Assembly (NCBI GenBank): GCA_944472135.2
Contig: OX235270.1
Location: 136,539,632-136,603,631 of the forward strand
Origin: Trichobilharzia regenti
Lineage: Eukaryota; Platyhelminthes; Trematoda; Strigeidida; Schistosomatidae
Length of the DNA stretch: 64,000 nt
Direction: 5' to 3'
Shown here: in pieces, positions 55,920 through 64,000 of the stretch
How the letters are laid out: each line of letters starts with the position of its first letter
Numbering within the stretch: position 1 is the stretch's first letter
Position numbers and translations under genes: made by a program
The notes under the pieces: model-generated
What the model saw: the letters and a program-made list of their open reading frames with translations, nothing else
Database searches by the model: none
What the model was told of the DNA's origin: nothing

Positions 55920-57875
55920 ATGCCTGGGTCAAAGAAGGGACAGAGTGTCTTGGATGCAAACAGGAAAGTAAGTCATGGTGACTTGTCTGTTAATTGTAAC
56001 GATGTGTCTGATGTTAAGCATGACATGGTTGATGTTACTGTTTCGCCGTTCAGGGATAATAGGAACATCAAACTCCCTAAATTTGAACCACGGTGTTTTG
56101 ATGGAAACCCGGCTGATTATTTACAATTTGTAAAGGAGTTTGAGATCATGTTGAGTGGTTTTTTATTAAATGATGAATTGAAGTTAATGTATTTGATGAG
56201 ATATTGCACTGGAGATGCTGCAAGAGCTATACAGTGCTGTAAGTTTATGAAGCCAAAAGAGGGCTACGATGAGGCTATGAGCATATTACGTCAAAGGTTT
56301 GGAAGACCTTCGATGATTGCAGGGAAATTATTCGAGGCTGTTAAGGGTAATGGTGGTCAATTACAGGATGACTCCCAGGCACTCACTGAGTTTTTAGATA
56401 ATTTGCTAATTTACAAGAATGGAATGATTTCGATGAATCGCATGAGTGACCTCAACTCGAGTTTTATACTAGAAGTAATAGCAAGACGTCTACCTACTCG
56501 ACTGCAAAGGAAGTGGGTGAAGATGAGCTCCCGTATGGAGGATGAGGGTATCGAGCCAAAATTTGATGATATCCTGAAACTGGTAAATACTAGTGTCAAT
56601 CAATCTATGAGCAAGTTCGCCAGTCTATTACATCTCACCCCTAGAATAGAGCAGTCTGAGGGAAAAACGCAATCATTGATGACGAGTAGGCCTCAGAGAG
56701 GTGGATATCGAGAAGGCTCCATGATGTCTAGTAATGCATATAAACTTAGTGAGTGTAACAGGTTTCGTAGTACATGCTCAACAGATAAGTTACAAGATGC
56801 AAGACAAACACGGTTGTGTTTCACACGTTTGCAAGAGGTGCATACAAAGGTGAACTGTGAACCAGTGAGCAAGTTCAGTGATAAGCTAAATGTAAACTCC
56901 AGGCCTGACTCCGAATTGTGTGACGATAACGGTTTGGTCAAGAAGTCTGTAGTTGCAACTGGTAAGCCATTGTTGAATAGAGTGTCACAGAATAGAGTTA
57001 CTGCTTCAGAGTGGAGTTCTGACTCCACAAGTTTACAAAGTATAACTAGTCAGAGTGAAGATATAAAACCTTTAATGATTTGTGAGGAGGAACCAAAATT
57101 GTCTACTTCTGTTATTAAAGAGTTTGAAAATGATGAAGTTGACGGTAAAGTGAATATTCGTGATAATGATCATGATACTTCACAGTTGTCTTTGGTTGAT
57201 CATTATGAGATGAGGGATATGCCTACTACTGCTAAGTTAAATAAAGGTTCTGTACAACTACAACGTGAAGTAGAATTGAACGCAGATGCAGTTCCAGAAG
57301 GTGTGCATACTTGTGAGACAGTCAGTGTAATTGATCAGCGTGTAGCCCACCTATCATCAGATGATAGTGCTAAACCCGAACTAGTAGTGAAAGACAGCAG
57401 TGGTGGTAATCTTGCAGTTGGACAACTATCTGAAAGCCGAAAAAGAACAGCTTCTGATCCACCGCTAAGTTCATCACCTTGTGTCACTCAGTCATCGTTG
57501 GTGTTTTCATCCACAATGAAACAGATGCCCATCAACTCAAGTATCTTCTGCAATGACTATGATAGTATTAGTGCGTTTGAAAAGACGAAAGATATTGCTC
57601 AGTTTAGTGAGAATAAGCCAAGTGTAAACGAGAGAGTAATTGTTAAATTGACTTGCATGAATAAAGGCATTTCTAGTTTCAAGTTACTATTTGAATGTTA
57701 TTATCTTTGGTGTAAATTACTCTGTTTCTACACTTGGTTGATGAGATATGTCGTGTGTTTGTTCGTCATCTATATTCTACGATACAATGACATGGGCGTG
57801 TTGCCGTTCAGATTTGAGGATATAGCTGATAGAAGGAAGTTAGCAAATGAACTCTGCGACGATTTTCCAACCTAG
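55920..57875 (+). CDS. gag: BEL/Pao gag-like protein (copy B)
   Basis: 651 residues, same layout as copy A. Only a handful of substitutions were noticed (for example SHGDLS for SHCDLS, AYKLSE for AYRLSE, CSTDK for SSTDK). The Cys-to-Arg change in the zinc knuckle and the hydrophobic C-terminal segment are shared with copy A, so both preceded the duplication. Confidence 0.8.
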   Translation: MPGSKKGQSVLDANRKVSHGDLSVNCNDVSDVKHDMVDVTVSPFRDNRNIKLPKFEPRCFDGNPADYLQFVKEFEIMLSGFLLNDELKLMYLMRYCTGDAARAIQCCKFMKPKEGYDEAMSILRQRFGRPSMIAGKLFEAVKGNGGQLQDDSQALTEFLDNLLIYKNGMISMNRMSDLNSSFILEVIARRLPTRLQRKWVKMSSRMEDEGIEPKFDDILKLVNTSVNQSMSKFASLLHLTPRIEQSEGKTQSLMTSRPQRGGYREGSMMSSNAYKLSECNRFRSTCSTDKLQDARQTRLCFTRLQEVHTKVNCEPVSKFSDKLNVNSRPDSELCDDNGLVKKSVVATGKPLLNRVSQNRVTASEWSSDSTSLQSITSQSEDIKPLMICEEEPKLSTSVIKEFENDEVDGKVNIRDNDHDTSQLSLVDHYEMRDMPTTAKLNKGSVQLQREVELNADAVPEGVHTCETVSVIDQRVAHLSSDDSAKPELVVKDSSGGNLAVGQLSESRKRTASDPPLSSSPCVTQSSLVFSSTMKQMPINSSIFCNDYDSISAFEKTKDIAQFSENKPSVNERVIVKLTCMNKGISSFKLLFECYYLWCKLLCFYTWLMRYVVCLFVIYILRYNDMGVLPFRFEDIADRRKLANELCDDFPT

Positions 57876-59020
57876 AGCGTCAACCTGAGAAGGGTTGTAG
57901 GCGTACTGCTGTAAGTCCTACAATTCTTCAAAGGGTAGCGCATCAATGAGCAGTCCAATGTGCTCGGTGTGTGATTTTGTACATATGTTCATATTGCATA
58001 TACTGAATTGATATCATCTGTCATCTAGCTGTTGGTAATTCTGTTTGTGTCCGGACGACTTCCACTTGGATCATCAACCTGAGAAGGAATGTAGGCGTAC
58101 TGCTGTAAGTCCTACAGTTCTTCAAGGGTAGTTCGTTAAGGCAGAATCCACAACATTTGATGTGTTGATTGTACATATGTTTGTGTTAAATAATTGTGTG
58201 AGTTCCAATTGATGTAATTGTTGGTTAATCTTGTTTGTGTCCGTACATTCCACAAATTACAATCGTCAACCTGAGAAGGGTTGTAGGCGTACTGGTGTAA
58301 GTCCTGCAATTCTTCAAAGGAATTCCACCAAGACATGATCGGCGAGGTTGTTTGTACTATTTGTATATACGTGTGGTGTGTCATATCAATTGGTGTATTT
58401 TGGATTCATTGTGTTTACTTGTTGTTTTCGTGTCTTGTTGTTATTGCGTAATTTTGTTAAAATTTTCGTCGTGATTATTTCTGAAGTTGTTTCGAGTCTT
58501 CTACATCCATGAATGAATTGATTGATGTTAGAGACAGCAGATGGGTCGTATACGCCGGGGAGGCTATTGCTGAGAATGAAATGCACACGGAGATAATTGT
58601 TAGCTGCGGTCCGACACGCCGGGGAGAAAGAGTGTAAACGACTGAGGCTCGCATGCGTCACCGTTACTAGAACTGAGGCAGAATGAGTGACAAGCGATTG
58701 CAGTGGTAATTGGTAATGAGTAGATAAGAGGATGAGCGTAGAGTATCGTGAGGTGCTGCCATGGTCACTTTGCATTCTGCAAGAGTCATTCTAGTAAGTG
58801 GCGATTGTGTTGCAAGATGTCAAGAGGAGGTCTCTGTCTGGAGGCGCAGGTCGTCATTGATGTGTGAGATTGTGCTGTGGGTATGCTTGTGGTGTGTTGG
58901 CTTTTCTGTTTGTTTTCCATTTCAGCTCTGTCCGTGTGACCCAGGTTCTCGCAATGGCATCCAAGTCAACGTGCATTGGTCGTGAAGGAAAAAAGGGTTG
59001 GATCCCTTTTTGCCGGGGAG
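57876..59020 (+). other. BEL 3' region (copy B)
   Basis: Counterpart of 54272-55417, including the three stem-loop repeats (cores at 57880, 58074 and 58266) and three GCCGGGGAG motifs, the last at 59012-59020 against LTR 3. Small differences from copy A, such as GTTAAGGCAG for GTCGTGCCAG near 58136, show the copies are distinct. Confidence 0.7.
57880..58324 (+). repeat. Three ~193-bp stem-loop repeats (copy B)
   Basis: Same repeats as at 54276-54720, offset 3604. Stem sequences are unchanged while linker bases vary. Confidence 0.75.
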
Positions 59021-59377
59021 TGTCAATGGAGTTGAAGATTGAACGATCAATTCTTGGTTGTTTGCTTAAAATCAACTTCCCCAATTTTCGGGGAGGCATC
59101 AATACGACAGTCATCGTCTCATCGGTCGCTGTTCAGAAAGAAGAGTGAAACATCGTCAGAAGTATACAATGATTTATTATTGTAATATTTGTTTTCAGAC
59201 CTTAGTTCGCTTATTCTTTTTATATGTTGGTGTAACAATAAAGAAATATCAAACGGCAGATCGGTGTTTTGGTTTTTTCGTCCGTTATAACTAAGCGTTT
59301 CTGAAATCTTCGAAGAACAGCGTGGGCCCGAGCGTAGCGAGAGCTGGGCATTAACGGTTTATGAGACGTGATTGACA
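59021..59377 (+). repeat. BEL LTR 3
   Basis: 357 bases (one base shorter near 59164), TGTCAATGGAG... to ...GTGATTGACA, AATAAA at 59236-59241. Followed at once by CACGT and the Gypsy gag reading frame. Confidence 0.9.
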
Positions 59378-59517
59378 CACGTGGTCGATCTAAGTCCAAA
59401 CCACGTTCACTGAAAAACCCTGACTGGTGCTGGTACCACAACACCTATGGCCAAGAACCGAAGCGTTGCCGTAAGCCTTGTAACTTCAGAAATTTCTCAA
59501 AGTCTGTGGGAAACTAG
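59378..59517 (+). pseudogene. gag: Gypsy gag, C-terminal part with zinc knuckle
   Basis: Resumes the gag frame after the BEL insertion and ends at TAG 59515-59517. It encodes a basic stretch and a Cys/His motif WCWYHNTYGQEPKRCRKPC typical of animal Gypsy gag. Allowing for the five-base target duplication, this frame is in register with the one interrupted at 51813. Confidence 0.8.
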
Positions 59518-59518
59518 C

Positions 59519-60911
59519 CCGCCGGCATGCGTTAGCGGCAACCGTCGCCGGTGGCACTAGCCGCCTACTTTACATCCATGATGTGATAAGCCAGACTCGA
59601 TACTTAGTCGACACAGGCGCCGAAGTCAGCGTCCTTCCTGCTACAGCATCAGATCGACAGAAGGAACCTACCTTCAACTTACAGGCTGCAAATGGAAAAC
59701 CAATCGCAACCTTTGGTAGAAAATACGTCTGTCTGAACGTAGGTTTACGCAAACCTATTCGGTGGATTTTCCTTCTCGCTGACGTTACAATGCCCATCAT
59801 TGGCACGGACCTACTTAATCATCATGATTTACTCGTAGACGTCCGCCGAAAACGACTGATTGACAATACTACTAGTCTGTCTATCAAAGGCATCAGCTAC
59901 ATAGGCCCCAGCTTGTCACCCGTTAAGATAAAGGCAATCCTTGATCCAACTTTTCAACCTATTGTTGACAAGTATCCGGAGCTTAATTGCCCGTCGAACG
60001 ACCTGCCGTGCATAACCAGCAATGTTATGCACCACATCATTTCCACAGGACAACCTGTGACATCTAAAGCACGACGATTAGCTCCTGACAAACTGAGAAT
60101 CGCCAGGAATGAATTTGACCATATGCTTACCCTTGGCATCATTCGACCTTCGAATAGCCCATGGGCATCCCCATTTCATATGGTTCCGAAAAAGGATAGC
60201 AATGATTGGCGACCCACCGGTGATTACCGGAGAGTGAATGCCAAAACAACCCCTGATTGCTACCCGTTGCCTCATATACACGACTTGACGGCAACCTTAT
60301 CAGGCGCGACTATATTCTCTAAAATCGACTTGGTTAAAGCGTATAACGAAATCCCGATGGCAACAGAAGATATCCCGAAAACGGCTATCATTACGCCTTT
60401 CGGACTTTTTGAATTTCTACGTATGCCATTCGGTCTCCGGAATGCAGCCCAAACATTCCAACGCTTCATTGACGAAGTATTTCGCGGTCTCGACTTTGTA
60501 TACGCATACTTAGACGACTGCCTCATTGCCAGTCCAGACAAGGAAACTCACCTTAGGCACTTGGACTTGGCATTTGACAGGTTACGCCAACATGGTGTTA
60601 CCACCAATATTCAAAAGTGTCAAATCGGTGTTGACTCACTCGACTTTCTGGGTCACACTATTGACTGCAAGGGCATTCGCCCACTGGCTACTAAGGTCGA
60701 GGCCATACTGAAACCGGCTTACTTGGAGGGTAATCCTATTAGCATAGAGCTCAACGTACCCCAAAATCCACAAGTAACAGAAGATCATTTAGACATCGAT
60801 GAAGTCACTAGCACAGCGACAGCTACCGAACCTTCTATCGAGCCTCCCAAGAAAACCCGTTCTGGACGCACCGTAAGGTTCCCAGAATATCTGCACACTT
60901 ATTTGACTTAA
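59519..60911 (+). pseudogene. pol: Gypsy pol: protease and RT, with RNase H and integrase deleted
   Basis: The frame lies -1 relative to gag and is open upstream through the end of gag; its own start is by frameshift, not ATG. Protease: [13 protein letters not shown] with DTG active site, then [85 protein letters not shown] (catalytic YLDD near 60506), [11 protein letters not shown]. At about 60708 the RT connection, RNase H and integrase are missing and the frame continues in phase into a C-terminal tail with [15 protein letters not shown], a usual end of Gypsy pol. Not autonomous. Confidence 0.85.
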
Positions 60912-61411
60912 CGAAGTCGTGTGATTCACGCAACTCATTCGTTTGTGGTACTGACTATTTTTTTTGACGTATCAATTTTTTTATATACAGTACCACCGAA
61001 CACAAAAAATTTTTTTTCAACAGTTCATGTAACATACACAAAAAAATTAATTAGATGTATTTTTTTTCGATGTTCTGAACTTAGCATTATTTTACTGTAT
61101 AGTAAATGCACACAATTTTTTTAACCAAAAAGCTCATTTGGTACATTTTCCTCGACATGGTTCTTAGCGTTCTTGTTTTCTTTTCCAGGTGCGACGGGCA
61201 CTGGACAGGAAACAAACGAAGCACGGAATCCAACGAACAACAACAAGGAAGCTATGTACAAACACCCTATTAGCATAGGCAGACAAACCAGTAGGCATAC
61301 GACCAAGCCGCTCGGAAGATTTTTTTCACCCGAAAGGGAACCATCGAGTTTTTTTACTTCCGGCTGGTTCTGTCTTAGGGTCCTCACGACCCCACTAGGG
61401 GGGGAGTGAGC
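60912..61411 (+). other. Gypsy 3' region and polypurine tract
   Basis: Non-coding, with T/A homopolymer runs near 60958-61125. Immediately left of the next LTR is the purine run AGGGGGGGAGTGAGC (about 61397-61411), the likely plus-strand primer. Confidence 0.6.
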
Positions 61412-61712
61412 TGTAGCGGTAAATAATTCCCCAAAATTATTGACCACAGCAATCACTCATTGGATGCTGACCACCACTGTTTAAGTCGACTTGTTTAGCT
61501 GAAGGCTTCCGGTCAAGCATCCCCGCCATTTGGTACCTCGTCGTGTCACGTGCACGATCACTAGCTAGCTAAGCGTTCGTCTGAAGGCTTGTTTTGGTCC
61601 CTAAATATATCTCTTGGTTTGGACGATCAAATATTGGCTTTTGCTTTGTCTTTGGTACGCGAGAATAAATTAATTAGAAGTTGCTGAACGAGATATCCGC
61701 TCACCCTTAAAC
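61412..61712 (+). repeat. Gypsy LTR, shared between tandem copies (right end approximate)
   Basis: Begins TGTAGCGG; compared with 50723 onward it has a three-base loss near 61459 and several substitutions, more divergence than seen between the gag parts. It serves as 3' LTR of copy 1 and 5' LTR of copy 2. Confidence 0.65.
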
Positions 61713-61824
61713 TGGTGAGCCCAACCGCGAACTTCATCCACGATAAATCCGCAGATAACCCCGGTGAGTTCGTTCCATTTTGTATTTGTTCTTGTACCAT
61801 ATATTATTCGACATAATTTTCGTC

Positions 61825-62499
61825 ATGAGTGATCTTAGTCCCAAGGTCATTCGTATCCGCTCAACTCCTAAAACCATTCAGCTCGTACCATACTGGCCAG
61901 ATAATGCTGAAACGTGGTTTCTGCTAGCTGAAGCAGATTTTTGTGAGCATGGGATAACCGATCAACGTTCACAGTTACTTGCAGTTATTCACACCCTACC
62001 GCGCGAATTCAGCAAGTACGTAACATCACAGATGTTCAGTCCCGAGGTAAGTAACTCGTACGAGTTGCTCAAAGCATCCCTCCTCAGGAGAAACGTTCTC
62101 ACGGACCGACAACGTCTAGACGAATTATTTCGTAACATCGAGTTAGGAGATCAGTCAGCCGTGAGCATGCTGACAAGAATGAAAGAAATCGTTGGGCAAA
62201 GTCAGTTCGACGAAGGACTATTTAGAGAACTCTTCTTATCCAAGTTGCCACAGTCTGTACAGACCGTACTTGTGACACTTCAGGGTACTGTAATAGAGGA
62301 TTCAGCGATTACTGCAGATAGGATTCTAGAAATTACCAAACGGTCTGTTCCCGAAATATGCTCGATGACTAAGCAGACTTCGAGTGAGGATCCTGCAATG
62401 ATAGAGTTATGCAACTCCATCCAGCAGATGTTTAGGTCGAACATGCATTCTAACTCCTGCGACCGTCGTCCTAAGTCTCCACAACGCAGGAACTCACGG
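61825..62499 (+). pseudogene. gag: Gypsy gag N-terminal part, copy 2, interrupted by BEL LTR
   Basis: Counterpart of 51139-51813 (offset 10686), starting at ATG 61825. It differs at a few residues (LAEADF, LPREF, VSNSY, MLTRMK) and is interrupted at the identical base by a BEL LTR, so it is a duplicate of the composite and not a second insertion. Confidence 0.85.
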
Positions 62500-62638
62500 T
62501 GTCCATGAAGATGAAGATTGAGCGATCAATTCTTGGTTGTTTGCTTAAAATCAACTTCCCCAATTTTCGGGGAGGCATCAATACGACAGTCATCGTCTCA
62601 TCGGTCGCTGTTCAGAAAGAAGAGTGAAACATCGTCAG

Positions 62639-62683
<45 letters not shown>

Positions 62684-62857
62684 AGTTCGCTTATTCTTTT
62701 TATATGTTGGTGTAACAATAAAGAAATATCAAACGGCAGATCGGTGTTTTGGTTTTTTCGTCCGTTATAACTAAGCGTTTCTGAAATCTTCGAAGAACAG
62801 CGTGGGCCCGAGCGTAGCGAGAGCTGGGCATTAACGGTTTATGAGACGTGATTGACA
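62500..62857 (+). repeat. BEL LTR 4
   Basis: 358 bases, same first-25-base variants as LTR 1. Bases 62641-62679 are all A in place of 39 ordinary LTR bases. AATAAA at 62717-62722. Confidence 0.85.
62641..62679. other. 39-A tract replacing LTR sequence
   Basis: LTR 1 has 39 mixed bases at 51955-51993. Here the same 39 positions are A, with flanks unchanged and total LTR length unchanged. Confidence 0.95.
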
Positions 62858-63001
62858 GTTTCTGACGATAGAAACAGATCTGGCGGATTCAAACAGTTGG
62901 TGAAAGTTTGGATAGTCGCCGTTCATTTTTCCTGGTGCCGGTCAAGTCCTCTTTGAACAAGCAATATCTGGAACTTTTTTGGAATTGGGTCAAGTTCAAC
63001 A

Positions 63002-64000
63002 ATGCCTGGGTCAAAGAAGGGACAGAGTGTCTTGGATGCAAACAGGAAAGTAAGTCATGGTGACTTGTCTGTTAATTGTAACGATGTGTCTGATGTTAAG
63101 CATGACATGGTTGATGTTACTGTTTCGCCGTTCAGGGATAATAGGAACATCAAACTCCCTAAATTTGAACCACGGTGTTTTGATGGAAACCCGGCTGATT
63201 ATTTACAATTTGTAAAGGAGTTTGAGATCATGTTGAGTGGTTTTTTATTAAATGATGAATTGAAGTTAATGTATTTGATGAGATATTGCACTGGAGATGC
63301 TGCAAGAGCTATACAGTGCTGTAAGTTTATGAAGCCAAAAGAGGGCTACGATGAGGCTATGAGCATATTACGTCAAAGGTTTGGAAGACCTTCGATGATT
63401 GCAGGGAAATTATTCGAGGCTGTTAAGGGTAATGGTGGTCAATTACAGGATGACTCCCAGGCACTCACTGAGTTTTTGGATAATTTGCTAATTTACAAGA
63501 ATGGAATGATTTCGATGAATCGCATGAGTGACCTCAACTCGAGTTTTATACTAGAAGTAATAGCAAGACGTCTACCTACTCGACTGCAAAGGAAGTGGGT
63601 GAAGATGAGCTCCCGTATGGAGGATGAGGGTATCGAGCCAAAATTTGATGATATCCTGAAACTGGTAAATACTAGTGTCAATCAATCTATGAGCAAGTTC
63701 GCCAGTCTATTACATCTCACCCCTAGAATAGAGCAGTCTGAGGGAAAAACGCAATCATTGATGACGAGAAGGCCTCAGAGAGGTGGATATCGAGAAGGCT
63801 CCATGATGTCTAGTAATGCATATAGACCTAGTGAGTGTAACAGGTTTCGTAGTACATCCTCAACAGATAAGTTGCAAGATGCAAGACAAACACGGTTGTG
63901 TTTCACACGTTTGCAAGAGGTGCATACAAAGGTGAACTGTGAACCAGTGAGCAAGTTCAGTGATAAGCTAAATGTAAACTCCAGGCATGACTCCGAATTG
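63002..64000 (+). CDS. gag: BEL/Pao gag-like protein, copy C, partial (runs off window)
   Basis: Starts at ATG 63002 and stays open to the window end (333 codons visible). It includes the DUF1759-like region and the same Arg in the zinc-knuckle-like motif. A few private substitutions (SRRPQR, AYRPSE, SRHDSE). Its LTR 4 is at 62500-62857. Confidence 0.8.
   Translation, partial: MPGSKKGQSVLDANRKVSHGDLSVNCNDVSDVKHDMVDVTVSPFRDNRNIKLPKFEPRCFDGNPADYLQFVKEFEIMLSGFLLNDELKLMYLMRYCTGDAARAIQCCKFMKPKEGYDEAMSILRQRFGRPSMIAGKLFEAVKGNGGQLQDDSQALTEFLDNLLIYKNGMISMNRMSDLNSSFILEVIARRLPTRLQRKWVKMSSRMEDEGIEPKFDDILKLVNTSVNQSMSKFASLLHLTPRIEQSEGKTQSLMTRRPQRGGYREGSMMSSNAYRPSECNRFRSTSSTDKLQDARQTRLCFTRLQEVHTKVNCEPVSKFSDKLNVNSRHDSEL

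Larger units (their letters stand above)
55418..59377 (+). mobile_element. BEL/Pao non-autonomous element, copy B
   Basis: LTR 55418-55775, gag-like ORF 55920-57875, 3' region, LTR 59021-59377. It shares its left LTR with copy A and its right LTR joins the resumed Gypsy gag. Confidence 0.85.
50723..61411 (+). mobile_element. Ty3/Gypsy element, non-autonomous, carrying nested BEL insertion
   Basis: Order: LTR from 50723 (TGTAGCGG), gag start 51139, interruption 51814-59377 by the BEL array, gag end 59378-59517, pol to 60911, 3' region with polypurine tract (AGGGGGGGAGTGAGC) and then the next LTR from 61412. Pol has an internal deletion. The 61412 LTR also serves as 5' LTR of a second copy, so this is an LTR-internal-LTR-internal tandem. 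Confidence 0.85.

Overview
The window looks like repeat-rich, AT-rich nuclear DNA of a trematode, most likely a schistosome blood fluke. The basis is the mix of elements: CR1/Jockey-like non-LTR elements with an apurinic-type endonuclease and a FADD/YADD reverse transcriptase, a fragment of the RTE/SR2-like C-terminus familiar from schistosomes, a Ty3/Gypsy element and a BEL/Pao element. The species cannot be fixed from the sequence alone. I see no convincing host gene, tRNA, rRNA, CRISPR array or operon; nearly everything recognisable is transposable element.

Layout. (1) 1-14820: an 8.3-kb tandem duplication (1-6519 and 8294-14820, about 99% alike by eye, single-copy spacer 6520-8293). It carries an old, badly decayed reverse transcriptase on the minus strand and a 5'-truncated LINE tail. 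(2) 14821-16079: non-coding DNA with a tRNA-derived SINE-like head at 15064-15135, then a 494-base assembly gap. (3) 16080-42204: an unusual array built from one non-LTR retrotransposon cut into two blocks. Block E (5' leader, ORF1, endonuclease; about 3.07 kb) and block R (reverse transcriptase; about 0.83 kb) occur in alternating orientation: E- R+ R- E+ R+ R- E- R+ R- E+ E- R+ R- E+ R+. All R/R turns carry the same ~102-nt loop, and all E/R rearrangement junctions fall at the same base. (4) 42204-43344: a 5'-truncated RTE-like C-terminus plus non-coding DNA. (5) 43345-48791: a related non-LTR element on the minus strand with one uninterrupted 1522-codon frame (ORF1-like, endonuclease and reverse transcriptase fused), the only apparently intact retrotransposon here. 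(6) 48792-50722: no recognisable feature. (7) 50723-64000: nested LTR retrotransposons. A Gypsy element (LTR, gag, pol with internal deletion) is interrupted within gag by a pol-less BEL/Pao element arranged LTR-gag-LTR-gag-LTR. The composite then starts again after a shared Gypsy LTR at 61412 and runs off the window.

How the parts relate. The array and the 1522-codon element belong to the same clade but are distinct families. Both LTR families are non-autonomous deletion derivatives: the Gypsy pol lacks the end of RT, RNase H and integrase, and the BEL copies lack the whole pol but keep an intact 651-codon gag-like frame. They would need enzymes supplied in trans.

Points most worth a second look: the palindromic E/R array; three ~193-bp repeats with conserved stem-loops directly after the BEL gag stop; the two-level shared-LTR tandem structure with a 5-bp target duplication; and a 39-A tract at 62641-62679 that replaces exactly 39 bases of LTR and looks like an assembly artefact.
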